From positions 434,001 to 498,000 of the forward strand of contig NZ_JBLWZP010000001.1 in NCBI RefSeq assembly GCF_048266365.1: DNA of 64,000 nucleotides, in the 5' to 3' direction. The notes beneath the pieces are model-generated. The model saw nothing but the letters and a program-made list of their open reading frames with translations, did no database searches and had not been told where the DNA came from. The position numbers were made by a program, and so were the translations under genes. Source of the DNA: Galbibacter sp048266365 (lineage in GTDB: Bacteria; Bacteroidota; Bacteroidia; Flavobacteriales; Flavobacteriaceae). Positions 63,858 through 64,000 of the stretch are shown here, in pieces (the stretch's first letter is position 1; each line of letters begins with the position of its first letter).

Positions 63858-64000
63858 ATGAAAAAAATACTAATAGTTTTACTGATAATTTTTTCAATTA
63901 GTTGTCAAGCCCAAGAACCTGAAAAATATAATCTCAGTTTTGAAAACCAGAGTGAGAACACATCACTTTCTGACGGATGGTTCAAATGGGGTAATTATGA
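63858..64000 (+). CDS. lipoprotein or secreted protein, start only (cassette 5)
   Basis: ATG at 63858, then KKILIVLLIIFSISCQAQEP, a lipoprotein-type signal with Cys at position 16. The mature part begins EKYNLSFENQSENTSLSDGW and runs off the window. The pattern FENxxxxxxxxDGWFKWGNY is seen in N-terminal regions of Bacteroidota peptidase-like exported proteins, but no call is made. It lies 18 nt after the site E edge, as in other cassettes. Confidence 0.7.
   Translation, partial: MKKILIVLLIIFSISCQAQEPEKYNLSFENQSENTSLSDGWFKWGNY

Larger units (their letters stand above)
57072..64000 (+). mobile_element. integron-like recombinase plus gene-cassette array (right end outside window)
   Basis: Tyrosine recombinase on the minus strand, then five cassettes all on the plus strand, separated by structured sites at 58102-58207, 59659-59794, 61076-61210, 62927-63062 and 63703-63839. 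The first bases of each complete cassette are the exact reverse complement of the core at its own 3' end. Proposed cassettes: about 58200-59666 (arsR, merTP, GDCCVxC), 59787-61084 (DUF6161), 61203-62934 (OLD-like), 63054-63711 (secreted protein), 63832-beyond (lipoprotein). The system call is inference from this architecture. Confidence 0.65.

Noticed and set aside
63704..63901. 65-codon plus-strand frame
   Set aside because: It lies across attC-like site E and its codons are explained by the palindrome. The real next start is 63858 in another frame.

Overview
The window reads as a chromosome segment of a marine-type member of the Bacteroidota, most likely Flavobacteriaceae. The evidence is two SusC/SusD pairs, a giant surface protein ending in a type IX secretion sorting domain, a DUF6520 protein, AT-rich DNA and a promoter of the Bacteroidota form TTTG-N19-TAnnTTTG. 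No rRNA, tRNA or CRISPR array was found. No species can be named from the sequence alone.

Layout. 1-10 kb: a partial DUF5107/TPR protein, a DUF6119 (TIGR04141) gene that may belong to defence, a TolB-like propeller with a Tat-exported Gfo/Idh/MocA oxidoreductase, and debris (an antitoxin-like remnant and a doubly frameshifted rhuM). 10-14 kb: an AraC regulator divergent from a quinone-oxidoreductase-like enzyme and an old-yellow-enzyme homologue. 14-24 kb: an AGE-family epimerase and an outer-membrane block (small barrel protein, 1584-residue MBG-repeat protein, OmpA-like protein) bracketed by a ~480 bp direct repeat that carries a DUF3024 gene. 24-42 kb: a polysaccharide utilisation locus with GH88, LacI regulator, SusC, SusD, a metzincin/discoidin lipoprotein, a heparinase II/III-type lyase and, further on, a sulfatase. 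Together these suggest a sulfated, uronic-acid-containing glycan. Two matching palindromes near the SusC start are good LacI-operator candidates. 42-47 kb: a TPR histidine kinase and response regulator, then an array of four 17-bp palindromes upstream of a MauE/DoxX membrane protein and a DUF6520 protein. 47-54 kb: a SusC-SusD-M16 peptidase operon, probably for peptide uptake. 54-57 kb: a gene-poor stretch with two paralogous XRE regulators and a third broken piece.

The most unusual part is 57-64 kb. A tyrosine recombinase on the minus strand faces away from a row of gene cassettes, all on the plus strand. The cassettes are separated by ~135 bp imperfect palindromes with AAC...GTT cores. For each of the four complete cassettes, the first 9-10 bases (GTTACCCAC, GTTACCTGC, GTTACCTGC, GTTATGCACA) are the exact reverse complement of the core at the 3' end of the same cassette. 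This is the relation expected if each cassette once closed into a circle through its own attC-like site, as in integrons. The cores do not fit the classical GTTRRRY, and the recombinase has no room for the extra IntI domain. The region therefore looks like an integron-like system built on a Xer-type recombinase. Its cargo is a mercury-type operon (ArsR, MerTP, GDCCVxC protein), a DUF6161 membrane protein, an OLD-like ATPase/TOPRIM protein, a secreted protein of unknown function and the start of a lipoprotein.
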